64,000 nt of DNA from Actinophytocola oryzae (lineage in GTDB: Bacteria > Actinomycetota > Actinomycetes > Mycobacteriales > Pseudonocardiaceae), in assembly GCF_004364325.1 (NCBI RefSeq), contig NZ_SOCP01000012.1, forward strand, positions 124,001 through 188,000, given 5' to 3'. The notes below the pieces were generated by a model, which was not told where the DNA came from, ran no database searches, and saw only the letters and a list, made by a program, of their open reading frames with translations. Both the position numbers and the translations under genes were made by a program. Shown here piece after piece: positions 34,924-43,401 of this stretch. Position 1 is the first letter of the stretch. Every line of letters starts with the position of its first letter.

Positions 34924-35274
34924 ATGGCAGTGGATCAGCTCAGCACGACGTTCGCCGCACTGGCGGACCCGACCAGGCGGGCCATCCTCGCGCGGCTCGC
35001 GACGGGAGAGGCGACGGTCACGGAACTGGCCGAGCCCTTCGCCATGAGCCTGCCCGCGGTGTCGAAGCACCTGAAGGTCCTCGAACACGCGGGGCTGATC
35101 ACGCGCGGGCGCACCGCGCAGTGGCGTCCGTGCCGACTGGAGGCGGCGCCACTGCGGGGTGCGACCGAGTGGCTCGCCGAGTACCGGCAGTTCTGGGAGG
35201 ACAGCTTCGACCGCCTGGACGAGCACCTCCGCGAGCTGCGGAAGCGACAAGAGCAACAGGATGACGATGACTGA
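34924..35274 (+). CDS. ArsR family transcriptional regulator
   Basis: 116 residues. A winged helix of the ArsR fold fills the protein: FAALADPTRRAILARLATGEATVTELAEPFAMSLPAVSKHLKVLEHAGLI, with the recognition helix SLPAVSKHLKVLE. No metal-binding ELCVCDL-type motif is present, so this is the metal-independent class usually paired with SRPBCC (AHSA1) genes, as here. ATG 34924 follows AGGCGG at six bases; TTG 34918 is a weaker option. It overlaps the SRPBCC gene by 14 bases. Probably represses its own operon via the dyad at 34891-34920. Confidence 0.92.
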   Translation: MAVDQLSTTFAALADPTRRAILARLATGEATVTELAEPFAMSLPAVSKHLKVLEHAGLITRGRTAQWRPCRLEAAPLRGATEWLAEYRQFWEDSFDRLDEHLRELRKRQEQQDDDD

Positions 35275-35743
35275 CCTCGACCTCACGATCACCCGTGTCT
35301 TCGACGCCCCACGCGAGCTGGTCTTCGCGGCGTGGACCGAACCGGACCAGCTCGTCAGGTGGTTCGGCCCGAAGGGCTTCACCACCCCGTCCTGCACGGT
35401 CAAGCTCGTCGAGGGCGGCGCGTGGCGGACCTGCATCCGCGACGCGGACGGTGTCGAGCACTGGTCGGGCGGCGTCTACCACGAGATCACGCCTCCGGAA
35501 CGCCTCGTGTTCAGCTTCGCCTGGGACGAGCCCACGGGCGGCCCCGGCCACGACACGCTGGTCACGATCACCTTCGACGACCGCGACGGCAAGACCGAGA
35601 TGACCTTCCACCAGGCGATCTTCCGTACCGCCGGCGAACGCGACGGCCACGAGGAGGGCTGGCGCGAGACCTTCGACGACCTCGGCGCCTACCTCGGGGA
35701 AGTTCGGCGGCCGCTGCCGGCTGATCACCCACCACTCCAGTGA
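35261..35743 (+). CDS. SRPBCC (AHSA1) domain protein
   Basis: 160 residues, one START-like/AHSA1 domain: DLTITRVFDAPRELVFAAWTEPDQLVRWFGPKGF, VKLVEGGAWRTCIRD, SGGVYHEITPPERLVFSFAWDE, and the C-terminal HEEGWRETFDDLGAYL helix. It has a hydrophobic ligand pocket; the ligand is unknown. Co-transcribed with the ArsR regulator through a 14-base overlap; a second ATG at 35267 is also in frame. Such pairs are widespread in actinobacteria and often followed by a DUF899 gene, which here lies beyond the toxin-antitoxin debris. Confidence 0.9.
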   Translation: MTMTDLDLTITRVFDAPRELVFAAWTEPDQLVRWFGPKGFTTPSCTVKLVEGGAWRTCIRDADGVEHWSGGVYHEITPPERLVFSFAWDEPTGGPGHDTLVTITFDDRDGKTEMTFHQAIFRTAGERDGHEEGWRETFDDLGAYLGEVRRPLPADHPPLQ

Positions 35744-35992
35744 TCCCCGAGGCATTCCCGTGGGTGCGGTTCCTCCCAAGAGCGGATGTACAGGCCTTTC
35801 TCGTCGAGATGATCGGCACCTTGCACGCGATCGAAGCACGCGATCGGAGAACTCGGCAGTCCCGCCCCGGTGGTTCAGGTGATCACCGGGTGGCGGCACA
35901 CTGCCGAGGTTTACGCCGACCCTGAGGTCTTCGCTGCCGCCACTCAAGAGGGTGAGGACTACGGGGCAGTACCCATACCTCCCGCGTCATGA
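35740..35992 (+). pseudogene. Frameshifted antitoxin-like remnant
   Basis: Two adjoining frames join into one protein-like sequence: IPEAFPWVRFLPRADVQAFLVEMIGTLH in the first frame, then, after a one-base shift near 35835-35845, IGELGSPAPVVQVITGWRHTAEVYADPEVF in the next, ending at TGA 35990. The WRHTAEVYADPE segment resembles the C-terminus of an actinobacterial antitoxin-type family found beside RelE-like toxins; the N-terminal part of that protein is absent. Its stop overlaps the start of the toxin remnant (ATGA). The family name is recalled, not verified. Confidence 0.45.
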
Positions 35993-36180
35993 CGCCCAAT
36001 TGCATGTACCGGGTGGCACCGCCACCCGGCCTGGACGAGTGGGACATGCGGTTCGCGACCAACGACGCGGCCAAGGGCTGGGAGGAACTGTGCCGCCAGG
36101 TCCCGCACAACCTGCGCCGAGCTTGGGAGGCGCTACGCACGAATCCACGCCCACAACCTGCCACGGCGCGCCAGCATCAT
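35989..36180 (+). pseudogene. RelE/ParE-like toxin remnant, C-terminal half missing
   Basis: From ATG 35989 the frame reads MTPNCMYRVAPPPGL, then DEWDMRFATNDAAKGWEELCRQ and NLRRAWEALRTNPRP, ending ATARQHHLL. This matches the N-terminal half of an actinobacterial RelE/ParE-like toxin family. The following family segment (the beta-sheet part with its WYLVDEE-type strand) is absent. Instead the frame runs into the ribosome site and first codons of the DUF899 gene in the wrong frame, stopping at 36378. A deletion has evidently removed the toxin's second half. Confidence 0.5.
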
Positions 36181-36202
36181 CTCTTGACAGAGGAGGACAC
36201 GC

Positions 36203-36859
36203 ATGACCACGACGACGACCCTGCCAGAGGTGGTTTCCGTCGAGGAGTGGACGAAGGCCAGGGAAGCCCTGCTGGCCAAGGAGAAGGCGGCGCTCAAGGC
36301 CGTCGACGCGGTGGCCGCCGAGCGCAGGCGGCTGCCCATGGTCCGCTGGGACAAGTCGTACGTCTTCCACGGGCGTGACGGTGAGAAGTCGCTGCTGGAC
36401 CTGTTCGACGGCCGCCGCCAGCTGATCACCTACCACTTCATGATGCATCCCGGCGACCCGCACCGCTGCCCCGGCTGCTCGCTGCTCGTCGACAACATCG
36501 CCAACCTCGAGCACCTGCACGCCCGCGACACCACCCTCGTGGTCACGGCGCCGGCACCGCTGGAGGAGAGCGAGCCCTACCGCGAGCGGATGGGCTGGAC
36601 CGTGCCGTGGTACTCGACGTTCGGCTCGGACTTCACGCCCGACAGCGGCGCAGGCACGGGCTTCGGCTTCAGCGTGTTCCTCCGCGACGGTGACGACGTG
36701 TTCCGCACCTACTTCACCACCGGCAGGGGCGGCGACCTGATGGTCAGCACCCTGCGCTACCTCGACCTCACCCCGTTCGGACGTCAGGAGGCGTGGGAGG
36801 AGTCCGGTCGGGGCAACGACGAACCGAGCAGTTGGTGGCGACTTCACGACGAGTACTGA
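36203..36859 (+). CDS. DUF899 family thioredoxin-fold protein
   Basis: 218 residues. The N-terminal VVSVEEWTKAREALLAKEKA and ERRRLPMVRWDKSYVFHG are conserved DUF899 segments; further on come LITYHFMMHPGDPHRCPGCSLLVDN and VPWYSTFGSDFTPD. A CPGC pair sits where thioredoxin-like proteins have a redox site, so a thiol-based activity is possible but unproved. ATG 36203 lies behind GAGGAGG. Probably belonged to the ArsR-SRPBCC operon before toxin-antitoxin DNA came between. Confidence 0.88.
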   Translation: MTTTTTLPEVVSVEEWTKAREALLAKEKAALKAVDAVAAERRRLPMVRWDKSYVFHGRDGEKSLLDLFDGRRQLITYHFMMHPGDPHRCPGCSLLVDNIANLEHLHARDTTLVVTAPAPLEESEPYRERMGWTVPWYSTFGSDFTPDSGAGTGFGFSVFLRDGDDVFRTYFTTGRGGDLMVSTLRYLDLTPFGRQEAWEESGRGNDEPSSWWRLHDEY

Positions 36860-36900
36860 GTTACTGTGATTCCCGGTAACACTCACCGGGGAGGTCGGAC

Positions 36901-37707
36901 ATGTCCATCGAGGTCGCGTTCGAACGGCGGGGCAACGGCAGCCCGCTCGTGTTGCTGCACGGCATCGGCCACCGCTGGCAGGCGTGGGCACCGGTACTGG
37001 ACGCGCTGAGCGCGAAGCACGACGTGATCGCGGTGGACCTGCCCGGCTTCGGCGGGTCGCCGCTGCTGCCCGAGGAGCGCGGCTACGACATGCCGAGCGC
37101 GGTCCAGGCCTGTGCCGACATCTTCGCCGACCTGGGCCTGGGCCGTCCGCACGTCGCGGGTAACTCCCTCGGTGCCGCCATCAGCTTGGAGCTGGCGTCG
37201 CGCGGCCTGGTGTCGTCGGCGACCGCGCTGGCGCCCGCCGGGTTCTGGACCGCACGCGACCGTGCGTGGGCGCTGCGGGTGCTGACCTTCATCCGGTCCA
37301 GTGGGCGCACCCCCGACTGGCTGCGGACCGCGGCCGTGCGCAACCGGTACTTCCGGCTGGCCGCCGCCAGCCTCCTCTACGGCCACCCCTCCCGGATGAC
37401 GGCGGAGATCATGCTCGCCGACCTGCTGTCGATGGTCGGCGCGAAGGGCTTCGACCTGGTCGCGAAGGCCGGTCGCGAGTACACCTTCGCGGCCCCGCCG
37501 CCGACCGTCCCGGTGACCGTCGCGTGGGGCACCCGTGACCGCATCCTGTGGCCGCGCCAGGCCCGCAGGGCGGCGGCACTGCTGCCAAGGGCCCGGCACG
37601 TGTGGCTGTACGGGGCGGGGCACGTGCCGATGATCGACGAGCCGGAGAAGGTGGCGGCGCTGATCCTGGCGACGTGCGCGTCCGCCGCGGCCGACCGGGC
37701 CGCTTGA
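36901..37707 (+). CDS. Alpha/beta hydrolase
   Basis: 268 residues. The oxyanion segment LVLLHGIGHRWQAW (16-29), nucleophile elbow VAGNSLGAAIS (Ser89), an acidic residue in WGTRDRILWP and the catalytic His in GAGHVPMIDEP near residue 240 form a full esterase/lipase-type site. Cytoplasmic; substrate unknown. Preceded by GGGGAGG at a good distance. It lies 41 bases after the DUF899 gene, so it may be in the same transcript. Confidence 0.9.
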   Translation: MSIEVAFERRGNGSPLVLLHGIGHRWQAWAPVLDALSAKHDVIAVDLPGFGGSPLLPEERGYDMPSAVQACADIFADLGLGRPHVAGNSLGAAISLELASRGLVSSATALAPAGFWTARDRAWALRVLTFIRSSGRTPDWLRTAAVRNRYFRLAAASLLYGHPSRMTAEIMLADLLSMVGAKGFDLVAKAGREYTFAAPPPTVPVTVAWGTRDRILWPRQARRAAALLPRARHVWLYGAGHVPMIDEPEKVAALILATCASAAADRAA

Positions 37708-37740
37708 CCTGGACAATGCTGGAGGTTGCAGGATCAGGGT

Positions 37741-38157
37741 ATGGAAGAACGCCTCCTGGCTCTGTTGGCCGAACACCACGGCGGCGTGGTGGTCACGCTC
37801 AAGCGTGACGGCCGCCCACAGCTGTCCAACGTGAGCTACACCTTCGACCCCGACCGCCGTCTGATCCGGGCGTCGATCACCGACGGCCGCGCGAAGACGA
37901 AGAACCTCCGCCGCGATCCGAGGGTGAGCTTCTACGTCGCCGCCCCCGACTTCCGCGCCTACGTGGTGGCCGAGGGCGACGCCGAGCTGACCCCGGTGGC
38001 CGGGGCCCCGGACGACGCCACGGTCGACGACCTCGTCGACGTCTACCGCGAGATCGCGGGCGAGCACCCCGACTGGGACGAGTACCGCGCGGCCATGGTC
38101 GCCGACCAGCGGCTGGTCCTGCGCATCCCCGTCACCAGGGTGTACGGGATGGCCTAG
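37741..38157 (+). CDS. PPOX-class (split beta-barrel) flavin/F420-dependent protein
   Basis: 138 residues. The N-terminal ALLAEHHGGVVVTLKRDGRPQLSNVSYTFD and DGRAKTKNLRRDPRVSFYV are typical of the Rv1155-like family of F420-binding split-barrel reductases (pyridoxamine-phosphate-oxidase fold). The cofactor is F420 or FMN; F420 is favoured in this group. Substrate unknown. ATG 37741 used; the in-frame CAG-rich leader upstream is not conserved. Its stop overlaps the convergent coiled-coil gene by four bases. Confidence 0.85.
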   Translation: MEERLLALLAEHHGGVVVTLKRDGRPQLSNVSYTFDPDRRLIRASITDGRAKTKNLRRDPRVSFYVAAPDFRAYVVAEGDAELTPVAGAPDDATVDDLVDVYREIAGEHPDWDEYRAAMVADQRLVLRIPVTRVYGMA

Positions 38158-39023
38158 CGCTTCGCGGGCTGGCGTTTCGTCGCGCGCTGCGGGGGGACCT
38201 TCGAGCCGTCGTCCTTGGCCGGAGGTTCCTCCGCGGGCGTCGTCGACTCGCCCTCCACCGGTTCGAGCAGGGACGAGCTGATGTCCAGCAGCTCCTTGGT
38301 GTCACGGAGGCGCTCGTTCAGCTGGTCGCGGACCGACGTCAGGCGCTGGACCTGCTCGGTCACCGACTCGACGCGACGACGGGCCTCCTCGTCCGCCGCC
38401 CTCAGTCGCGCGCCCACGTCGTGTTCGCAGGAGGCCGTGGTCTCCTCGATCTCGATGCGCAGCGCCTCGCGCTTCGCGGCCATCGTCTCGGAGAACTCGC
38501 GGTCGATGCGGATCCGGTCCTCCTCGGCCTCCTTGTCGATGGCCTCGCGACGGCGTTCCGCCTCGGTGGTCATCTCCTCGACCTGCGTCTTCGCCGCCGC
38601 CATCACCGACTTGTGGGTGCGGTTCAGCTCGTCGCTCTGGTCGTCGAGGGAGGCGATCATCGCCTTGTAGCGGTCCCGCATGGTCGCCGCCGCCTGCTCG
38701 GCCGCGGCCCAGGTCTGCTCCGCGGCGACACGTGCGCGTGCCGTGATCTCCGCCGCCTGGGACTTCGCCACGGCGAGCAGCCGCGTCGAGCTCTCGTCGT
38801 CGCCCTGGGTCTCGAGGCGCTCGGCCAGCGCGGCGATCTCGCGGCGGGCGATCTCCAGCTCGCCGTGCAGCTCGGCGACCTGTTCGAGCGCCTCGTCGCG
38901 CTCGGTCGTCGCCTTCTCGGCGACCTCGGTCAGCTCGTCAAGACGTTGTCTGACCTGAGTGCGGTCGAACCCGTGGCGCACCACGGTGAAACCAACGGGT
39001 TCCCGGTCGTCGGCGACTGCCAT
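38154..39023 (-). CDS. Long coiled-coil protein (DivIVA-like)
   Basis: 289 residues. The first 25 residues (PVGFTVVRHGFDRTQVRQRLDEL) resemble the N-terminal membrane-curvature-binding start of DivIVA/Wag31-type proteins. Most of the rest (about 30-245) is an uninterrupted coiled coil rich in Glu, Arg, Ala, with heptads such as EEDRIRIDREFSETMAAKREALRIEIEE. A basic Pro-rich tail ends PAKR. Likely a cytoskeletal or polar scaffold protein. It is divergent from nothing nearby; its gene is 84 bases upstream of the reductase stop, same strand. Confidence 0.75.
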   Translation of the reverse strand: MAVADDREPVGFTVVRHGFDRTQVRQRLDELTEVAEKATTERDEALEQVAELHGELEIARREIAALAERLETQGDDESSTRLLAVAKSQAAEITARARVAAEQTWAAAEQAAATMRDRYKAMIASLDDQSDELNRTHKSVMAAAKTQVEEMTTEAERRREAIDKEAEEDRIRIDREFSETMAAKREALRIEIEETTASCEHDVGARLRAADEEARRRVESVTEQVQRLTSVRDQLNERLRDTKELLDISSSLLEPVEGESTTPAEEPPAKDDGSKVPPQRATKRQPAKR

Positions 39024-39107
39024 GATGAAACCGTACTCGGATCACCACGGTCCGCAACATATTCGACCGAACTGTCTACAGTGGACGGCGTGTCGCGGCC
39101 GTCCGGG

Positions 39108-41102
39108 TCACCAGTGGAAGCCCTTCGTGAGCCGGGCCAGCGCCATCGCCGCGGCACCGAGGTGGCGGTCGCCCTTGCCGATCTTCACCCGCCCGCCGCC
39201 GCCCGCCGCCGTCGAGTCGGGGAAGATCCGGTACCCCTGGTAGGCGATCGCGTCGACCAGGCCGGGCGCCACCGAGTACGCCGCCGACATCACCTGGCCG
39301 GTGGGCGTCCCGATGTGCTTGGGCCTGCGCACCAACGCCTCCAGCACCATGTCCGCGGCCTGCTCCGGCGACTTCGTCGGGAACGCGTCGTAGATCTTGG
39401 TCGGCCGGATCATCGGCGTCCTGACCAGCGGCATGTGGACGGTCGTGAACGTGATGCCCGCGCCGTGGGTCTCGGTCGCGACGATCTTGGAGAAGTAGTC
39501 GAGCGCGGCCTTCGACGCCACGTACGCCGAGAACCGGGGCGCGATGCCCTGTACGCCGATCGACGACACGTTCACGATGTGGCCGAACCGCCGCTCGACC
39601 ATGTGCGGCAGCAGCGCGAGGATCAGCCGCACCGCGCCGAAGTAGTTGATCGCCATCGCGCGCTCGTAGTCGTGCATGCGGTCGTAGGACAGCTGCACCG
39701 ACCGCCGGATCGACCGGCCCGCGTTGTTGACCAGCATGTCGACGGACGGCTGCTCGACCAGCATCTGCGCGACGGTCTTCGTCACCGACTCCTCGTCGGT
39801 CAGGTCGCAGGGATAGACGTGGGCCTGCCCACCCGCCGCCGCGATCTCGGCACGGACCTCCTCCAACTCGGCCTGCCGCCGCGCCACCAGTAGCGGCACG
39901 CCACCCGCCTCGGCGATCTTCAGCGCCGCCGCCCGCCCGATGCCCGACGACGCGCCGGTGATCACCACGCGCCGCCCGTCCAGCTCGCCGCGCTGCCCGT
40001 GCCTGCGTGCCCGGAACGGGTCGAGGTGCTCGCGCCAGTACCGCCACAGCACGTCGGCGTAGTCGCCGAGGGCGGGCACGTCGACGCCGGAGTCGGCGAG
40101 GGCCTTCCTGGTCTCGGTCGAGTCGAAGACCGGGTCGAACGTGAGCGTCGTGAGCAGCACCGGCGGGATGCCGAGGCGGTCGAGCACGGCGTCCCGCGCG
40201 ATCGTCACGCCGGGCACGTGCTCGGCGAGCTTCACGAGGCCGACCAGCGGCTTCGCGAACTGCCTGCCCAGTTCGACGGTCGCGAGCGGCGCGCCGGCCG
40301 CCCTGGCGAAGGCGTTGTACACCTCGCGCGCGGACTGCGGTTGCGGGTTGACCAGGTGGAACGCGCGGCCGTCGAGCCCCGGCACGGTCACGAGGTGCGC
40401 CAAGGCCTTCGCGACGTAGTCGACCGGGACGACGTTGGTGTTGCCGATGTCCGGGAACACGAACGGCACGCTCGGCACCGACGAGAGCCGTTGGAGCGCG
40501 GAGAAGAAGTAGTAGGGCCCGTCGATCTTGTCCATCTCGCCGGTGACGGAGTCGCCCACCACGATCGCGGGCCGGTAGACCCGCCACGGCACCTCGGTCT
40601 GCGTGCGCACGAGGCGCTCGGACTCGAACTTCGTGCGGTGGTAGGCGGTGACCAGGCGCTGGCCGGCGTCGAACATCTCCTCGGTGAACCGGCCCCGGTA
40701 GTCGCCGGCGACGGCCACGGACGAGACGTGGTGCAGGCAGCCGACCCGCAGTGCCTCGGCGAGCGAGAGGACGTGCCTGGTGCCCTCGACGTTCGCGGCG
40801 ATGCTCGCGTCGTCGTCCGCGGAGATGTCGTACAGGGCGGCGAGGTGCACGAGGTGGTCGACCGTGCCGGTCAGCTCGGCGACCTGCTCGTCGGTGATGC
40901 CCAGGCGCTCGGCGCGGATGTCTCCCACGAGTGGGCGGACCTTGTCCCCGCCGACCCAGTCACGGGCCACCTCGGCGAGCCGGTCACGCGACCGCTCCCG
41001 CACGAGCAGCCACACCCGTTCGGTGTCCTGTCGGGCCAGGATCTCCGCCACGTAGTGCCGGCCGATGAGGCCGGTCGCCCCCGTCACCAGGTAGGTCACC
41101 AT
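39108..41102 (-). CDS. Two-domain SDR protein, fatty acyl-CoA reductase-like (AcrA1 type)
   Basis: 664 residues, a fusion of two dehydrogenase units. Residues 1-360 form an extended SDR/male-sterility-type reductase: NAD-binding TGATGLIG at 7-14 and active-site pair in TAYHRTKFE. From about 375 a classical SDR follows: GASSGIG (from 383), NNAG, and SAYVASKAA with Tyr and Lys. The arrangement and size match the mycobacterial acyl-CoA reductase Rv3391 (AcrA1). It may reduce fatty acyl-CoA to aldehyde or alcohol for lipid or wax-type synthesis. ATG 41102 is behind GGGAG. Substrate is inference. Confidence 0.85.
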   Translation of the reverse strand: MVTYLVTGATGLIGRHYVAEILARQDTERVWLLVRERSRDRLAEVARDWVGGDKVRPLVGDIRAERLGITDEQVAELTGTVDHLVHLAALYDISADDDASIAANVEGTRHVLSLAEALRVGCLHHVSSVAVAGDYRGRFTEEMFDAGQRLVTAYHRTKFESERLVRTQTEVPWRVYRPAIVVGDSVTGEMDKIDGPYYFFSALQRLSSVPSVPFVFPDIGNTNVVPVDYVAKALAHLVTVPGLDGRAFHLVNPQPQSAREVYNAFARAAGAPLATVELGRQFAKPLVGLVKLAEHVPGVTIARDAVLDRLGIPPVLLTTLTFDPVFDSTETRKALADSGVDVPALGDYADVLWRYWREHLDPFRARRHGQRGELDGRRVVITGASSGIGRAAALKIAEAGGVPLLVARRQAELEEVRAEIAAAGGQAHVYPCDLTDEESVTKTVAQMLVEQPSVDMLVNNAGRSIRRSVQLSYDRMHDYERAMAINYFGAVRLILALLPHMVERRFGHIVNVSSIGVQGIAPRFSAYVASKAALDYFSKIVATETHGAGITFTTVHMPLVRTPMIRPTKIYDAFPTKSPEQAADMVLEALVRRPKHIGTPTGQVMSAAYSVAPGLVDAIAYQGYRIFPDSTAAGGGGRVKIGKGDRHLGAAAMALARLTKGFHW

Positions 41103-41217
41103 CAGGTGCTCCCTTCGCCGGAGCACAGCATCCCATCGAGGACGGTTCGACACATCGCCTGCGACGACTTTCGCCGGGGTGGAGTCCCGAGGCCGGCTCG
41201 TACCGAACCGTCCTCGC

Positions 41218-42330
41218 TCACGAGATCTGGGCGCGCGGCTTGTCGCGGAAGGTGTCGAGTACGGCAGGGTCCTGCAGCTTCATCCACCGGAGGACCTCGC
41301 TGTAGGTCGCGCACACCGTGTTGGCCCGCACGCACACCTCGGTCATGAACTGTTCGGTCGCCAGGCTGAACGCGCCACCCGACCAGTCGTTGAAGTGGTT
41401 GCCGATCGTGAGCGGCGCGCGGTTGGTGTTGTACGCGGCCTGGTAGGCGGCGCGGTACGTGTCGAGGGTGTCCGCGGTCAGCTCGGCGTCGCGGCCGGGC
41501 TCCTCCTTCGCGCCGTTCATGGCGTACCAGAGGTTGTAGTCCTGCATGACGACCTTCCTGCCGCCGAGCGAGGGCACCTTCACCACGGGCACCCAGAACT
41601 CCCACAGCCCGTCCTTGCGCGAGGGCCACGCGATGCCGTCACTGGTCAGGCTGGTGTCGTAGGTCATCGCCCTGTCGGCCATGACCGGCAGGAACGCGTT
41701 GGGGTCGCCCTCCAGGCACGGGATCCGGCCGCCCTTGATCTCGGTCTCCGGCACGCGCAACCCGCGTGCGGACGCCGCGCGGACGATGTCGAAGAACTGG
41801 TCGAGCTCGGAGGTCCAGTCGGCCCCCGTCCAGACGCCGCCGCTCGGCTCGTTGCCCGCGCAGAAGTGCCCGTTGAAGTGGGTGCCGATCTCGTGGCCGC
41901 TCGCGAGCGCGGCGTTGAGGTCCTTGACACGGGTCGCCACGTCGGCGTCGGTGCCGCCGAAGCTGATCGACGCGCGGCCGGTGCCGTGGCCGGGTCCGTT
42001 GTAGGTGCCACGCAGCTGGTCGGGGAGCAGGTACAGTCCGGAGAGGAAGCCCGTGACGTGCGCGTTCACCTTGTCGGCGAGCGGGAGGACGCGTTGCCAG
42101 TGGTCGTGGGAGCCCGCGCCGTCGAAGGAGAACAACACGAACTGCGGCGGCTTCTCCCCGTCCCGGAGCCTGCGCATCCAGGCGGGCGGCGCTGCCTTGC
42201 CCTGTGCGACGGGCTCGTCACCGGTCTGTGCCGGCGTGTCCGAGCCGCCCGCCGTGCCGAGCAGCACCAGGATGAGGAAGGTGAGAGCGAGCGCGACCCC
42301 GGTGGCTATCGGTCCCCAGCGCCGGTTCAT
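41218..42330 (-). CDS. Membrane-anchored polysaccharide deacetylase-like protein
   Basis: 370 residues. A signal anchor (about 8-28) and a linker precede a NodB-like barrel. FVLFSFDGAGSHD holds the catalytic-type Asp. HEIGTHFNGHFC carries the H-x4-H metal pair. The usual TFDDG is altered to SFDGAG, which is common in actinobacterial deacetylase-like proteins of this size. Probably acts outside the membrane on peptidoglycan or another glycan. Encoded 115 bases upstream of the two-domain reductase gene on the same strand. Confidence 0.75.
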   Translation of the reverse strand: MNRRWGPIATGVALALTFLILVLLGTAGGSDTPAQTGDEPVAQGKAAPPAWMRRLRDGEKPPQFVLFSFDGAGSHDHWQRVLPLADKVNAHVTGFLSGLYLLPDQLRGTYNGPGHGTGRASISFGGTDADVATRVKDLNAALASGHEIGTHFNGHFCAGNEPSGGVWTGADWTSELDQFFDIVRAASARGLRVPETEIKGGRIPCLEGDPNAFLPVMADRAMTYDTSLTSDGIAWPSRKDGLWEFWVPVVKVPSLGGRKVVMQDYNLWYAMNGAKEEPGRDAELTADTLDTYRAAYQAAYNTNRAPLTIGNHFNDWSGGAFSLATEQFMTEVCVRANTVCATYSEVLRWMKLQDPAVLDTFRDKPRAQIS

Positions 42331-42458
42331 CTCGCGCCTCCCCAGTGATGCCGGTCAGGCTAACGGAGGGTAGTGCCCCTGTTGGGGGACCCCAAGCGGC
42401 GTGGCGTCGTGACAGTTAGTGTTCCGGCAGGGTTTGTCGCGGCGATCACGACGGCCGG

Positions 42459-42474
42459 GTAAAGTACGTTTTAC
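42459..42474. promoter_or_regulatory. Palindrome upstream of the Bax-inhibitor-1 gene
   Basis: GTAAAGTACGTTTTAC is a 16-bp near-perfect palindrome (14 of 16 positions) in otherwise GC-rich DNA, 70 bases before the GTG of the next gene. Candidate operator or promoter element; regulator unknown. Confidence 0.4.
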
Positions 42475-42543
42475 TCATCGGGAACCGACTGGCGCGGTCG
42501 AGCGTTCAAGCCGGTGAAGGAGCCATCAGGCCCAGGAGGAACA

Positions 42544-43347
42544 GTGCGTTCTACCAGTAATCCCGCGTTCCGGAACCTGCCGCGAGGCGGGCTCGGCGGC
42601 GGCTACGCGGGCTTCCAGACCCAGCCCCAGGCGGACGTGCCGGGATACGGCGGTTACAACCAGGCGCCGCCGACCGCGTCCGAGCGACCCATGACGGTCG
42701 ACGACGTGGTCACCAAGACCGCGCTGACCCTCGGCCTCGCGCTGGTCATCGGCATCATCACCGCCTTCGCCGTGCTGACCGAGACGATCAGCCCGTTCCC
42801 GCCGATGATCATCGGCATGATCGTCGGCCTCGTGCTGTCGCTCATCGTCATCTTCAAGCAGAAGCCCAGTGCGGGGCTCGTGCTCGGCTACTCGGCCGCC
42901 GAGGGACTCTTCCTCGGCGCGCTCACGGGTGTGTTCGAGTACCTCGTGCCCGGCATCGCGCTGCAGGCCATCCTCGGCACCGCGCTGGTGTTCATCGTGA
43001 TGCTCGTGGTCTACAAGACGGGTGCCGTCAAGGTCACCCCGAAGCTGACCAAGTGGATCATCGGCGCGACCATCGCCGCGGGCGCCCTGATGCTGATCAA
43101 CCTGATCACGTCGTTCTTCGGCCTCAACCCGCTGCGCGGCGGCGGCACGATGTCGATCGTCTTCTCGATCATCGTGATCGGCATCGCGGCGTTCAACTTC
43201 CTGCTCGACTTCGACATGGCCGACCAGATGATCCGCTCGGGCATGCCGTCCAAGTGGGCCTGGTACGCGGCCTTCGGCCTCATGACCACGCTGGTCTGGC
43301 TGTACCTGGAGATCCTGCGACTGCTGTACTACTTGAACTCCGACTAG
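42544..43347 (+). CDS. Bax inhibitor-1 / YccA family membrane protein
   Basis: 267 residues. A Gly/Pro/Tyr/Gln-rich cytoplasmic leader of about 55 residues is followed by seven hydrophobic segments ending WYAAFGLMTTLVWLYLEILRLLYYLNSD, the BI-1 C-terminal pattern with its acidic residues. Bacterial members act as membrane calcium/proton leak or stress proteins; the role here is unproved. GTG 42544 is directly behind AGGAGGA. The long disordered leader is usual in actinobacteria. A convergent terminator follows. Confidence 0.88.
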   Translation: MRSTSNPAFRNLPRGGLGGGYAGFQTQPQADVPGYGGYNQAPPTASERPMTVDDVVTKTALTLGLALVIGIITAFAVLTETISPFPPMIIGMIVGLVLSLIVIFKQKPSAGLVLGYSAAEGLFLGALTGVFEYLVPGIALQAILGTALVFIVMLVVYKTGAVKVTPKLTKWIIGATIAAGALMLINLITSFFGLNPLRGGGTMSIVFSIIVIGIAAFNFLLDFDMADQMIRSGMPSKWAWYAAFGLMTTLVWLYLEILRLLYYLNSD

Positions 43348-43362
43348 TCTCGGAGTGACATC

Positions 43363-43399
43363 GAGGGGACGTTCTGTCGTACGGACAGGGCGTCCCCTC
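43363..43399. terminator. Bidirectional terminator
   Basis: A 16-bp stem (arms 43363-43378 and 43384-43399, GAGGGGACG..CTGTC with GACAG..CGTCCCCTC, two G-T wobbles) around a five-base loop, in the gap between the Bax-inhibitor-1 gene and the convergent regulator gene. Confidence 0.8.
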
Positions 43400-43401
43400 C
43401 G

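Noticed and set aside
36860..36900. GTTAC-N-GTAAC inverted repeat before the alpha/beta hydrolase
   Set aside because: Only five-base arms with a long spacer; too likely by chance to annotate.
39076..40587. 503-residue frame overlapping the two-domain reductase
   Set aside because: Same strand, different frame, Arg/Gly-rich shadow without domains.
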